Shown one piece after another: positions 21,873-28,407 of a stretch of 28,407 nucleotides of DNA. Every line of letters starts with the position of its first letter. Positions within the stretch are counted from its first letter, which is position 1. The stretch lies in contig JAHDII010000007.1 of NCBI GenBank assembly GCA_020630895.1, forward strand, positions 1 to 28,407, read 5' to 3'. Both the position numbers and the translations under genes were made by a program. The stretch is from Saprospiraceae bacterium. GTDB lineage: Bacteria; Bacteroidota; Bacteroidia; Chitinophagales; Saprospiraceae. The notes under the pieces were generated by a model. That model was not told the origin of the DNA, searched no databases, and saw nothing but the letters and a program-made list of their open reading frames with translations.

Positions 21873-23867
21873 ATGAAAAAAATATTTTGGATTTTTATTT
21901 TTAGTTGTATTCCTTTTTTTTTAATAGCCCAAGAAGATCGAATTAATGATTTAATGAAAAAAGGAAATGAATATTTGATAGATTGGAAATTAGAAGCGGC
22001 TAAAAAAATATATGAGAAAGTATTAAAAAAGAAAACAGATTTTCCTCCAGCTCTAAGAGGTATGGCAACTGTTTATGAATTACAAGATAATTATGAAGAA
22101 GCAGAAAATTATTTAAAAAAAATAATAGAAAAAAATCCATATTTTTCTAGAGTCATATATTATGATTTAGGAAAAGTATATTATCGTCAAGGGAAATATA
22201 CTGAAGCAATAGAAGCTTTTGAAAAATTTAAATATTTATTAGACCTACCTCCTTCAAAATTTGGATATAATGTAACAATGGAGCAAGGTATAGAATTCAA
22301 ATATAAAAAACAATTAGATGATTCTATTTTTGAATGTGTCTATGCTAGGGATTCTATCCCTGCTCTAGGGATTAAAGATGTTAAGAATTTAGGAGATTCT
22401 ATTAATACTCCTATGAATGATTATTTTCCTTTTTTAACTAATGATGAAAGTGTATTATTATTTACAAGAGTGAATATAATGAATGAAGATTTTTATGTCA
22501 GTTTTTTTGAAGATGGAAAATGGAGAAAAGGAAAAAAAGTAGGAGGAGGTTTTAATACAGGAAATAATGAAGGAATGTGTACTTGTACAAGAGATAATAT
22601 TCGTTTGTATTTTACAGCATGTAAAAGAGAAAATGTAAATGGTACTTGTGATATTCAACAAGCCATTTTAGAGATTGGCGAAAATCAAAATATTAAAATT
22701 AAAAATATTGAAGTATTACAAGGAGAGGTCAATTCTAAATATTGGGAATCTCAAGCCTCTATTAGCTGCGATGGTAGTATGATGTTTTATACTTCTAGTA
22801 GAAAAGGTTATGGCAAAACAGATATATATGTAAGTAAATTACAAGCAGATGGTTCTTGGTCTAAGGGAGAAAATTTAGGTCCTAATATTAATACCAATGA
22901 TTATGAAGAATCTCCTTTTATTACGAATGATGGCAATACTTTGTTTTTTAGTTCAACAGGTTTATTAGGAATGGGTGAACAGGATATTTATATGAGTAGA
23001 AAACAAAAAGATGGTTCTTGGGGACGACCGATGAATTTAGGAAATCAAATAAATACCGCTGGTAGAGAATTAGGTTTTTTCTTATCCGCAGATGGTAGAA
23101 CTGGATATTTTGCTTCAGATCGAAAAGGAGGAAAAGGGAAACTAGATATTTATCAATTTACTTTATCTGTTCCTATTAAAAGTGATCCCATTACTTTTGT
23201 TGAAGGCTTTGTAAAAGATTCTATTACAAAAGAACCTATACAAACCGTTGTTGAATTTTCAGATGGACAAAAAATGGCTACGGATGAAAATGGACGATTT
23301 TTTAGATGTTTGCCTCCTAACAATTATCATATTAAAATTAATGAAAAAGAATATATCCCTTTTCATGAAAATAAAATAATTCCAGAATGGGATAATCGTA
23401 CTTTTTTTCCTTTAGAATTATTATTAAAAAAAGAGGACAATAAAATTATAGTAGAAAATATTCCTAAAGATAATCCGCCTAAAAAAGATACTACTATAAA
23501 AATAAATAAAATAATAACTGCTCCTTATATGCAGCCTTTTCAAACATCTATTTATTTTGATTTTGATAAATACAATTTAAGCGAAACAGCAAAAGGAAAA
23601 ATAAATGAAATACAAAATAAAATAGGACGTTCGATTTTAAAAGGAACTAGAGTATATTCAAAAATACAAATAAAAGCATATTGTGATTTTAAAGGAACCA
23701 AAAAATATAATTTACAATTAGCAGAAAAAAGAGCCAAAGAAACTTTTGAGTATTTAATCAAAAGAGGTTTGCCTCCAGAAAAAATAGAAATCCAAAGTAT
23801 TGGAGAAATTAATAATAATGATCCTAGATGGATGAATAGAAGAGTTGATATTTTTATTGTTCCTTAG
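21873..23867 (+). CDS. PorE-like protein: TPR, beta-propeller, CarboxypepD_reg and OmpA domains
   Basis: 664-residue exported protein with signal peptide MKKIFWIFIFSCIPFFLIAQ. Domains in order: TPR helices at about 22-125 (two to three repeats, for example LRGMATVYELQDNYEEAENYLKKII); a WD40/PD40-like propeller at about 185-425 with repeated strand patterns (DYFPFLTNDESVLLFTR, ASISCDGSMMFYTSSRKGYGKTDIYVSKL, SPFITNDGNTLFFSSTG, GFFLSADGRTGYFASDRKGGKGKLDIY); a CarboxypepD_reg-type domain at about 440-500 (VEGFVKDSITKEPIQTVVEF); and a C-terminal OmpA domain at about 555-664 (IYFDFDKYNLSETAKGKINEIQ...RRVDIFIV). This is the architecture of PorE, the peptidoglycan-linked component of the type IX secretion system, but Bacteroidota carry several paralogues of it, so the T9SS role is not proven. 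Confidence 0.85.
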   Translation: MKKIFWIFIFSCIPFFLIAQEDRINDLMKKGNEYLIDWKLEAAKKIYEKVLKKKTDFPPALRGMATVYELQDNYEEAENYLKKIIEKNPYFSRVIYYDLGKVYYRQGKYTEAIEAFEKFKYLLDLPPSKFGYNVTMEQGIEFKYKKQLDDSIFECVYARDSIPALGIKDVKNLGDSINTPMNDYFPFLTNDESVLLFTRVNIMNEDFYVSFFEDGKWRKGKKVGGGFNTGNNEGMCTCTRDNIRLYFTACKRENVNGTCDIQQAILEIGENQNIKIKNIEVLQGEVNSKYWESQASISCDGSMMFYTSSRKGYGKTDIYVSKLQADGSWSKGENLGPNINTNDYEESPFITNDGNTLFFSSTGLLGMGEQDIYMSRKQKDGSWGRPMNLGNQINTAGRELGFFLSADGRTGYFASDRKGGKGKLDIYQFTLSVPIKSDPITFVEGFVKDSITKEPIQTVVEFSDGQKMATDENGRFFRCLPPNNYHIKINEKEYIPFHENKIIPEWDNRTFFPLELLLKKEDNKIIVENIPKDNPPKKDTTIKINKIITAPYMQPFQTSIYFDFDKYNLSETAKGKINEIQNKIGRSILKGTRVYSKIQIKAYCDFKGTKKYNLQLAEKRAKETFEYLIKRGLPPEKIEIQSIGEINNNDPRWMNRRVDIFIVP

Positions 23868-23870
23868 AAA

Positions 23871-24665
23871 TCAAATAATAATTTCTTTAAATAAGATATA
23901 AAGACTCATCAATAAAACAAACCAGCCAAATACTTTTTTTAATTTTTTATCAGAAATAAATTTTGATAAATAAATTCCTATTAAAATTCCTACAATAGCA
24001 ATTGCAGTAAATGAAATTAAAAATGCCCAATCAATAATAATATTTTCTACATCACCGATAAACCCAATTAATGATTTTATAGTAATAATCATGAGAGAAG
24101 TACCGACTGCTTTTTTCATAGGAATTTTAGAAAAAAGAACTAAAGCAGGAATGATTAAAAATCCTCCTCCCGCACCTACAATTCCCGTTAGTACTCCAAC
24201 AATAATACCTTCTAAAAAAATAAAAGGATAATTATATTTTATTTCTGTTTCATTATTGAATACAATTTCTTTTTTTGTTTTTATCATGGAAAGAGCTGCT
24301 AGAAACATAATAATAGCAAAAAATACCATGATTCCAATATCTTTCGTTACTTGAAATGAACCTAAAGAAAATAAATGTTCGGGTAATGCAGGAATTAAAA
24401 ATTTTCGAGTAAGATAAACGGAAACAAGAGTAGGGATAGCAAAAATAATTCCTGTTTTAATTTCTATATTTTGAATAAAAAAATTACGAATAGTTCCAAT
24501 CAAAGAAGTACTCCCAACCACAAATAAAGAATAAGCAGTTGCCGTAACAGGATCTATTTTTAAAATATAAACAAAAATAGGAACAGCTAAAATAGAACCA
24601 CCTCCACCTAAAAGTCCTAAAGTTATTCCAATAAATAATGCACCAATATATCCTAATATTTCCAT
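23871..24665 (-). CDS. TSUP-family (TauE/SafE) anion permease
   Basis: 264-residue membrane protein with about eight hydrophobic segments in two halves, each starting with the family's Gly-rich motif: GALFIGITLGLLGGGGSILAVPIFVYIL and FLEGIIVGVLTGIVGAGGGFLIIPALVLF. TSUP proteins export or import small sulfur or organosulfur anions such as sulfite. It is the last gene of the run Crp/Fnr, YeeE/YedE, YeeE/YedE, TSUP, with a 25-bp gap to its upstream neighbour, so sulfite or thiosulfate movement is the likely job. Its stop lies 3 bp from that of the convergent PorE-like gene. Confidence 0.92.
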   Translation of the reverse strand: MEILGYIGALFIGITLGLLGGGGSILAVPIFVYILKIDPVTATAYSLFVVGSTSLIGTIRNFFIQNIEIKTGIIFAIPTLVSVYLTRKFLIPALPEHLFSLGSFQVTKDIGIMVFFAIIMFLAALSMIKTKKEIVFNNETEIKYNYPFIFLEGIIVGVLTGIVGAGGGFLIIPALVLFSKIPMKKAVGTSLMIITIKSLIGFIGDVENIIIDWAFLISFTAIAIVGILIGIYLSKFISDKKLKKVFGWFVLLMSLYILFKEIII

Positions 24666-24690
24666 ATTATTTAATTAATAATTTTTAAGA

Positions 24691-25104
24691 TTAATGAGGT
24701 AATTTATTTCTCATTATTCCATAAACAAATGTTCCTAGAATTGCTCCTAAAATAACAAGAAGTACAGATGAATAACCTGTGCCTAATAAAATAAACATCG
24801 GACCTGGACAAGCACCAGATAAAGCCCATCCTAAACCAAATATAATTCCACCAATTAAATATCTAGAAATACTCATGTTTTTGCTATGAATAATAATGGG
24901 TTTTCCTGTTATATCACGAATTTGTTTTTTGAGTGTAAATTGCATCAATATAATTCCTAAAATAATGGCTGTTCCAATCACTCCATACATGTGAAAAGAT
25001 TCAAAACGGAACATTTCATAAATTCTGAACCAAGAAATAATTTCAGCTTTTGTCATTACAATTCCTAAAAGTAATCCAAGAATTAAAAATTTTAAATATT
25101 GCAT
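24691..25104 (-). CDS. YeeE/YedE-family protein, C-terminal half type
   Basis: 137-residue membrane protein with four hydrophobic segments (about 5-20, 40-58, 82-96 and 103-130). It has the family cysteine motif GLGWALSGACPGPMFILLGTG with C99, the residue class that relays thiosulfate in TsuA (YeeE) of other bacteria. It is only half the size of a single-chain TsuA and lies 9 bp behind another half-size member, so the two probably form one transporter for thiosulfate or another sulfur-containing ion. Confidence 0.9.
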   Translation of the reverse strand: MQYLKFLILGLLLGIVMTKAEIISWFRIYEMFRFESFHMYGVIGTAIILGIILMQFTLKKQIRDITGKPIIIHSKNMSISRYLIGGIIFGLGWALSGACPGPMFILLGTGYSSVLLVILGAILGTFVYGIMRNKLPH

Positions 25105-25113
25105 GTCTTAATT

Positions 25114-25671
25114 TTAAAAAATAATAGGAATAAAAATATGAGTCATGATTAATCCTCCAATAAAAAAGCCAATTACAGCTATTAATGAAGGAACTTGTAG
25201 ATGACTTAAACCACTAATAGCATGTCCAGAAGTACATCCGCCAGCATATCTAGCTCCGAAGCCAACAAAAAAGCCACTCATAATTAAAATGAAAAGTTTT
25301 TTAAATGAAAAATGAGAAGAAATATTAAATAATTCATGGGGTAAATAATGTTTTCCAGGTTCTTGGAAACCTAAATCTTGTAAAGATGAAATAGTTTTTG
25401 GATTTAATTGGATAGGTTGTTGATTATTCAAAAAGGTAGAAGCTAAAAAACCGCCAATTATTGTTCCTATAATTAATATCAAATTCCATTTTTGTTTTTT
25501 CCAATCTATTTTAAAAAAGTCAGAATATTTTCCTCCTCCAATTGCAGAACATATTGTTCTTAAATTATTAGAAAGTCCAAAATTTTCACCAAAATAAATA
25601 AGAGAAAACATAATAATAGCAATAAACGTCCCAGCCATGTACCAAGGCCATGGTTCAAATAAAAAATCCAT
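25114..25671 (-). CDS. YeeE/YedE-family protein, N-terminal half type
   Basis: 185-residue membrane protein with four to five hydrophobic segments (about 10-28, 63-80, 124-141 and 158-183). The conserved motif GFGARYAGGCTSGHAISGLSHLQ carries C146, and a second cysteine is at 41 (LRTICSAIGGG), both in places conserved among thiosulfate transporters of this family. A soluble loop of about 45 residues lies between segments 2 and 3. It is the first of the split pair and follows the regulator gene with a 109-bp spacer in which no palindrome of the TGTAAC type was found, so it may depend on read-through from the regulator's promoter or on an unseen promoter. Confidence 0.9.
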   Translation of the reverse strand: MDFLFEPWPWYMAGTFIAIIMFSLIYFGENFGLSNNLRTICSAIGGGKYSDFFKIDWKKQKWNLILIIGTIIGGFLASTFLNNQQPIQLNPKTISSLQDLGFQEPGKHYLPHELFNISSHFSFKKLFILIMSGFFVGFGARYAGGCTSGHAISGLSHLQVPSLIAVIGFFIGGLIMTHIFIPIIF

Positions 25672-25780
25672 TAGTATTTATTTTATTGAATTAAAAAATG
25701 AACAAAAAGAAAAATTTATTCATTGTGTTTTTAGATATTTTTATACTTTATATGACAAATTCCATTTTTATTAATCCTAA

Positions 25781-26410
25781 TTATTTTAAAAGAGTAATAG
25801 AGTTTCTTGTAGATTTAATTTTATGATCTAATGCTAATTTTTTAATTAATCGAGAAATTACAACCCTAGATGTACTTAAATCTTTTGCTATTTGATGATG
25901 CGTAATTTCTAGTGTCGATGTTTCTAAAACTAAAACTTTATCTCTTATATATTTATACAATCGTTCTTCCATATTATGAAAAGCTAAAGTATCAATAGCT
26001 TCTAACATTTCAGACATTACAGCTTCATAATTTTGAAATACAAAAATTCGCCATGACCTATATTTAATGAGCCAATCTTCCATTTTTGAAACAGGGAACA
26101 TGACTACCTCTGCATCCTTTTCTACTAAAGCTCGAATTTCACTTTTTTTACCTCCTAAACAACAAGACATGGTCATGGCACAAGAATCACCTATTTCTAA
26201 ATAATACAAAAGATATTCATTTTGATCCTTATCTTCATTAATCACACTAATAGCACCATCTAAAATTAAAGGAATATGAGTAATATTGTTTCCAATATCT
26301 ATCATTGTATTTCCTTTTTTTACTTTTCGTATTTGTCCAACCAAAGCCATTTCTTTGATTAAATTTTCTTCAAAAATATATTGATATTTGGCTATAAGTT
26401 TTTCTTTCAT
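25781..26410 (-). CDS. Crp/Fnr-family transcriptional regulator
   Basis: 209 residues. An N-terminal cyclic-nucleotide-binding-type beta barrel (about 20-110) leads through a dimer helix (about 120-150) to a winged helix-turn-helix (about 150-209, with LEITHHQIAKDLSTSRVVISRLIKKL as the DNA-reading part). The effector pocket is not of the cAMP type. Cysteines 77, 83 and 84 lie together in GDSCAMTMSCCLGGKKSEIRA, a place where a redox or persulfide signal could act; this is inference. It leads the YeeE/YedE-TSUP genes and has a perfect palindrome and -10 box in its own promoter, so it is probably autoregulated and probably also controls the MBL-rhodanese gene. Confidence 0.93.
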   Translation of the reverse strand: MKEKLIAKYQYIFEENLIKEMALVGQIRKVKKGNTMIDIGNNITHIPLILDGAISVINEDKDQNEYLLYYLEIGDSCAMTMSCCLGGKKSEIRALVEKDAEVVMFPVSKMEDWLIKYRSWRIFVFQNYEAVMSEMLEAIDTLAFHNMEERLYKYIRDKVLVLETSTLEITHHQIAKDLSTSRVVISRLIKKLALDHKIKSTRNSITLLK

Positions 26411-26451
26411 TGATAAAGATCTTATTTGTTATTATTTTTTAAATAATGATG

Positions 26452-26459
26452 CAAATGTA
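26452..26459 (-). promoter_or_regulatory. -10 element TACATTTG of the Crp/Fnr gene
   Basis: On the minus strand this is an exact TAnnTTTG box, 41 bp before the regulator's start codon. Its last base is 36.5 bp from the centre of the palindrome at 26478-26499. Confidence 0.6.
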
Positions 26460-26477
26460 TATAGATGAATAGAATTG

Positions 26478-26499
26478 TTATGTAACTCATGTTACATAA
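26478..26499 (-). promoter_or_regulatory. Perfect palindromic operator of the Crp/Fnr gene
   Basis: TTATGTAAC, TCAT, GTTACATAA: nine-base arms that match perfectly around a 4-nt spacer, the layout of Crp/Fnr-family sites. It overlaps the position where a -33 box would be, which fits class II activation. The same core occurs before the MBL-rhodanese gene at 4968-4990. Confidence 0.78.
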
Positions 26500-26570
26500 G
26501 AAGGAATATAAAAGTACAGCTACAATCAATAGTTGTAAAGGAAGGAATAAAATTTAATAAAACCTAATCA

Positions 26571-26777
26571 TTAAATTTCTTTATCTTTTGACTCTTTTTC
26601 GTTTTTTTCTATGAGTTTTTTATCCTCAACATTTTCATCTAAAAATTGATTTAATTTATCAATATTTAAGTTGGAAGATATTTCTCCAAATTCATCAATT
26701 TTAATATTAAAACCAGTAAGTTCATCGTGTACTTTAGGTTTTTTATCCTTAGAATTTTTATCTTTTTTCTTTGCCAT
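26571..26777 (-). CDS. Small conserved charged protein, function unknown
   Basis: 68 residues, very rich in Lys, Asp and Glu. After a basic start (MAKKKDKNSKDKKPK) comes the patterned core VHDELTGFNIKIDEFGEISSNLNIDKLNQFLDENV, which looks conserved rather than random and resembles short proteins of other Bacteroidota. The end is again highly charged. No signal peptide and no membrane segment. It lies 30 bp downstream of the MerR gene on the same strand, so the two are probably co-transcribed. The role is unknown. Confidence 0.7.
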   Translation of the reverse strand: MAKKKDKNSKDKKPKVHDELTGFNIKIDEFGEISSNLNIDKLNQFLDENVEDKKLIEKNEKESKDKEI

Positions 26778-26807
26778 AATAAATGCTGTTAATAGATCAT
26801 GAAAAGG

Positions 26808-27143
26808 TTATAAATTCTTTTTAATGTCTTTTAATGTCTTTTTTAAGACTTTAAGTTTTTTAATAAAATTTACTTTTTGTTCTACTTTACTCCTATTGGA
26901 ATCAAGTTCTTTTTTTGCACCATCTAAAGTAAATCCTTTTTCTTTTACTAAATGATAAACAATTGAAAGTTGATCAATATTTTCTTGAGTAAAACGTCGT
27001 TCTCCTTTAGAATTTTTATGAGGTTTTAAATACTCAAATTCTGTTTCCCAATATCGAATTAAAGATTTGGAAACCCCAAACATTTCGGCGACTTCTCCAA
27101 TCGAATAATACCTTTTTTCTTTTTTAGGTTTTTTATAATTCAT
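26808..27143 (-). CDS. MerR-family transcriptional regulator
   Basis: 111 residues. The N-terminal winged helix reads KRYYSIGEVAEMFGVSKSLIRYWETEFEYLKPHKNSKGERRFTQENIDQLSIVYHLVKEKGFTLDGAKKEL, the full MerR DNA-binding domain including the wing with R-x-F/Y-T. A Lys-rich helix of about 30 residues follows, long enough for the antiparallel dimer coil, but there is no separate effector domain and no cysteine for metal binding. It is the short MerR type common in Bacteroidota. It lies between the DUF4846 lipoprotein gene (29 bp upstream) and the small charged protein gene (30 bp downstream). Confidence 0.93.
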   Translation of the reverse strand: MNYKKPKKEKRYYSIGEVAEMFGVSKSLIRYWETEFEYLKPHKNSKGERRFTQENIDQLSIVYHLVKEKGFTLDGAKKELDSNRSKVEQKVNFIKKLKVLKKTLKDIKKNL

Positions 27144-27172
27144 AGGTCCAATTGCTGTTTCAAACGACTAAT

Positions 27173-28159
27173 TTACGGAAAACGTTTCAAATCTGCACGA
27201 TGAAATGTCCATTCAGGAGTATTTAACTCATTTTCAAAGCTTGTAGAGTACCATGGACTCATATTATTAGACATATTGTTTTTTAAAATATGAATATCTT
27301 GTGCAGGCATATAGCTTTGGGCAAGCATAAAAATTTTATCTCCATTATTATTTTGAGCAACATCCATAACAATTACAGCATGTCCAGGAAAACCGCCTTG
27401 AATAAATACATCTCCAGCTTGAATATCTTTAAGAGCTATAGATTTTAATTCTTTACTTAATGAAGCAGTTCCTGCATAAGAAAAAATTTGAATTAAATAT
27501 TTTTTAAAATTTGTATACGAATTATTAATGCTTCCTGAAGGAGAAGAAAAAACAACTTTATTTCCTTTGATAATAGGTTTTTTTCCTCTTCGCCAATCAT
27601 CAAAAGATACTTTATCTCCACTAGTATAATTGAAATGAATTTTTTCATATTCTTTTCTTGAATAATGATATTCTGCTTTCAATCTCATGACAGCATCAGC
27701 ACATTGTTGCAAATCTTTATTTCCTACATCTATATTAATAATCGCTTCATGAACGTCATGAGGTTTAGTACCCCCATTATAATATTTCACCTTTTTATTT
27801 TTATTTTTTAAAGGTAAATTTCGAAGCCAATCTCCAAAAGAATTTTCAGAATAATTAACTCTTGTAAATCCTTCTGGAGTAGGAATATTTTTAATAAAGG
27901 AAACACTTTTGTCGGAAGTAGTCCAAGGAAAATTTTCAACCACTTCTGATTCAATAATTGTTGTTGGTTTTTTTATTTCTGTTGTTTCTTTTTTTTCAAT
28001 AATTTTTTCTTTTATTTCTTCCTTCTTTTCAGATGAAATATTTGGCTTCTCTTCTTTTAAAGTATTATCAATACTACTTGTAGCATCATTTTTTTTATTA
28101 TGATCTGCTTCTTGACAAGAGAATAAAAAAAGGCTCATTAAAAAAATAATATTCTTCAT
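27173..28159 (-). CDS. DUF4846-family lipoprotein
   Basis: 328 residues with a lipoprotein signal (MSLFLFSCQEAD, Cys at 15). A low-complexity Lys/Glu/Ile linker covers about 20-72, followed by the DUF4846 domain from about 75 to the end. Typical segments are FTRVNYSENSFGDWLRNLPLK, VHEAIINIDVGNKDLQQCADAVMRLKAEY, FNYTSGDKVSFDDWRRG, IQAGDVFIQGGFPGHAVIVMDVA and FMLAQSYMPAQDIHILKN. The GHAVIV and AQSYMPAQ motifs recall NlpC/P60-like cysteine peptidase folds, but no matching catalytic cysteine is obvious, so enzymatic activity is uncertain. It is probably an envelope protein. It heads a group with the MerR gene 29 bp downstream. Confidence 0.88.
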   Translation of the reverse strand: MKNIIFLMSLFLFSCQEADHNKKNDATSSIDNTLKEEKPNISSEKKEEIKEKIIEKKETTEIKKPTTIIESEVVENFPWTTSDKSVSFIKNIPTPEGFTRVNYSENSFGDWLRNLPLKNKNKKVKYYNGGTKPHDVHEAIINIDVGNKDLQQCADAVMRLKAEYHYSRKEYEKIHFNYTSGDKVSFDDWRRGKKPIIKGNKVVFSSPSGSINNSYTNFKKYLIQIFSYAGTASLSKELKSIALKDIQAGDVFIQGGFPGHAVIVMDVAQNNNGDKIFMLAQSYMPAQDIHILKNNMSNNMSPWYSTSFENELNTPEWTFHRADLKRFP

Positions 28160-28340
28160 TTCAATTTTTATAAAATAACGAAAAGAAAATTCTTTTTATT
28201 TTGAAGTATTTTAAAATACATTGTATCAAAAATCATAGAATGATATCATTTTACGAATGATTGATAAAATACAATTTTTTTAGTCGAATTTTATTTTATA
28301 TAATATTTTGGTTAAAAATAATTATAATAAATGAAAAAAT

Positions 28341-28407
28341 ATCGACCTTATTCAATTTAGTGAAAAGAGTGCAGAAAATTCGTTAAGAATGAAATATTGT
28401 TTGAGCA
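28341..28407 (+). repeat. Interspersed inverted-repeat element, copy 5 (cut by window edge)
   Basis: ATCGACCTTATTCAATTTAG, then GTGCAGAAAATTCGTT and ATGAAATATTGTTTGAGCA: the left 67 bases of the same element, oriented like the other copies. The rest is outside the window. Confidence 0.85.

Noticed and set aside
23552..23761. Minus-strand open frame inside the PorE-like gene
   Set aside because: It lies opposite the conserved OmpA domain coding sequence and has no recognisable protein pattern.
26519..26537. CTACAATCAATAGTTGTA as a terminator for the 68-aa protein gene
   Set aside because: The stem is only five base pairs with no T-run on the minus strand.
28206..28219. Perfect palindrome GTATTTTAAAATAC upstream of the DUF4846 gene
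   Set aside because: In such AT-rich sequence a 14-base palindrome of A and T with few other bases is expected by chance; no second copy or promoter alignment supports it.

Overview
This window comes from a very AT-rich member of the Bacteroidota. The evidence is the set of Bacteroidota-type families (DUF4199, DUF4846, a protein with PorE-like TPR/propeller/OmpA architecture, a TonB-dependent-receptor-like barrel with a CarboxypepD_reg domain, split YeeE/YedE proteins) and -10 elements of the TAnnTTTG type in front of several genes. Genus cannot be assigned from sequence reading alone. No tRNA, rRNA, CRISPR array or transposase gene was seen.

Layout. 1-4.9 kb: end of a subtilisin-like protease, mscL, then two DUF4199 membrane proteins leading into a polyprenyl-phosphate-type GT2 glycosyltransferase, and a GT4 glycosyltransferase. 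4.9-6.7 kb: a metallo-beta-lactamase/double-rhodanese protein (sulfane-sulfur metabolism) with its own operator, promoter and a small inverted-repeat element in the leader. 6.7-11.6 kb: a molybdenum-cofactor cluster, mogA, MOSC, moeA, moaC, mobA, an uncharacterised 125-aa protein, moaA, most genes overlapping or abutting. 11.6-16.2 kb: an aspartoacylase-type hydrolase, a GH113-like lipoprotein and an outer-membrane TonB-receptor-like protein. 16.2-21.7 kb (minus strand): DnaG primase, a PhoD-like phosphatase lipoprotein, a small I9-like lipoprotein and an OmpA-fusion protein. 21.9-23.9 kb: the PorE-like protein. 23.9-26.4 kb (minus strand): a Crp/Fnr regulator, two half-size YeeE/YedE proteins and a TSUP permease, a thiosulfate/sulfite handling operon. 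26.6-28.2 kb (minus strand): a small conserved protein, a MerR regulator and a DUF4846 lipoprotein.

How it fits together. The most informative signal is regulatory: the same palindrome (TTATGTAAC-N4-GTTACATAA, perfect at one site and degenerate at the other) stands before the Crp/Fnr gene (26478-26499) and before the MBL-rhodanese gene 17-21 kb away (4968-4990). At both places it is centred about 36 bp upstream of the 3' end of a perfect TAnnTTTG -10 box, the geometry of a class II activator. This suggests one sulfur regulon split over two loci and controlled by the Crp/Fnr protein encoded here.

The spacers carry two families of small non-coding inverted-repeat (MITE-like) elements. One is about 235 bp, present in three full copies, one short variant and one copy cut by the window edge, all in the same orientation between genes, and it ends in a hairpin whose arms and competing pairing both change in a compensatory way between copies. 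The other is a 185-bp element with perfect 10-bp ends, beginning TA and ending TA, inserted in the leader of the MBL-rhodanese gene.
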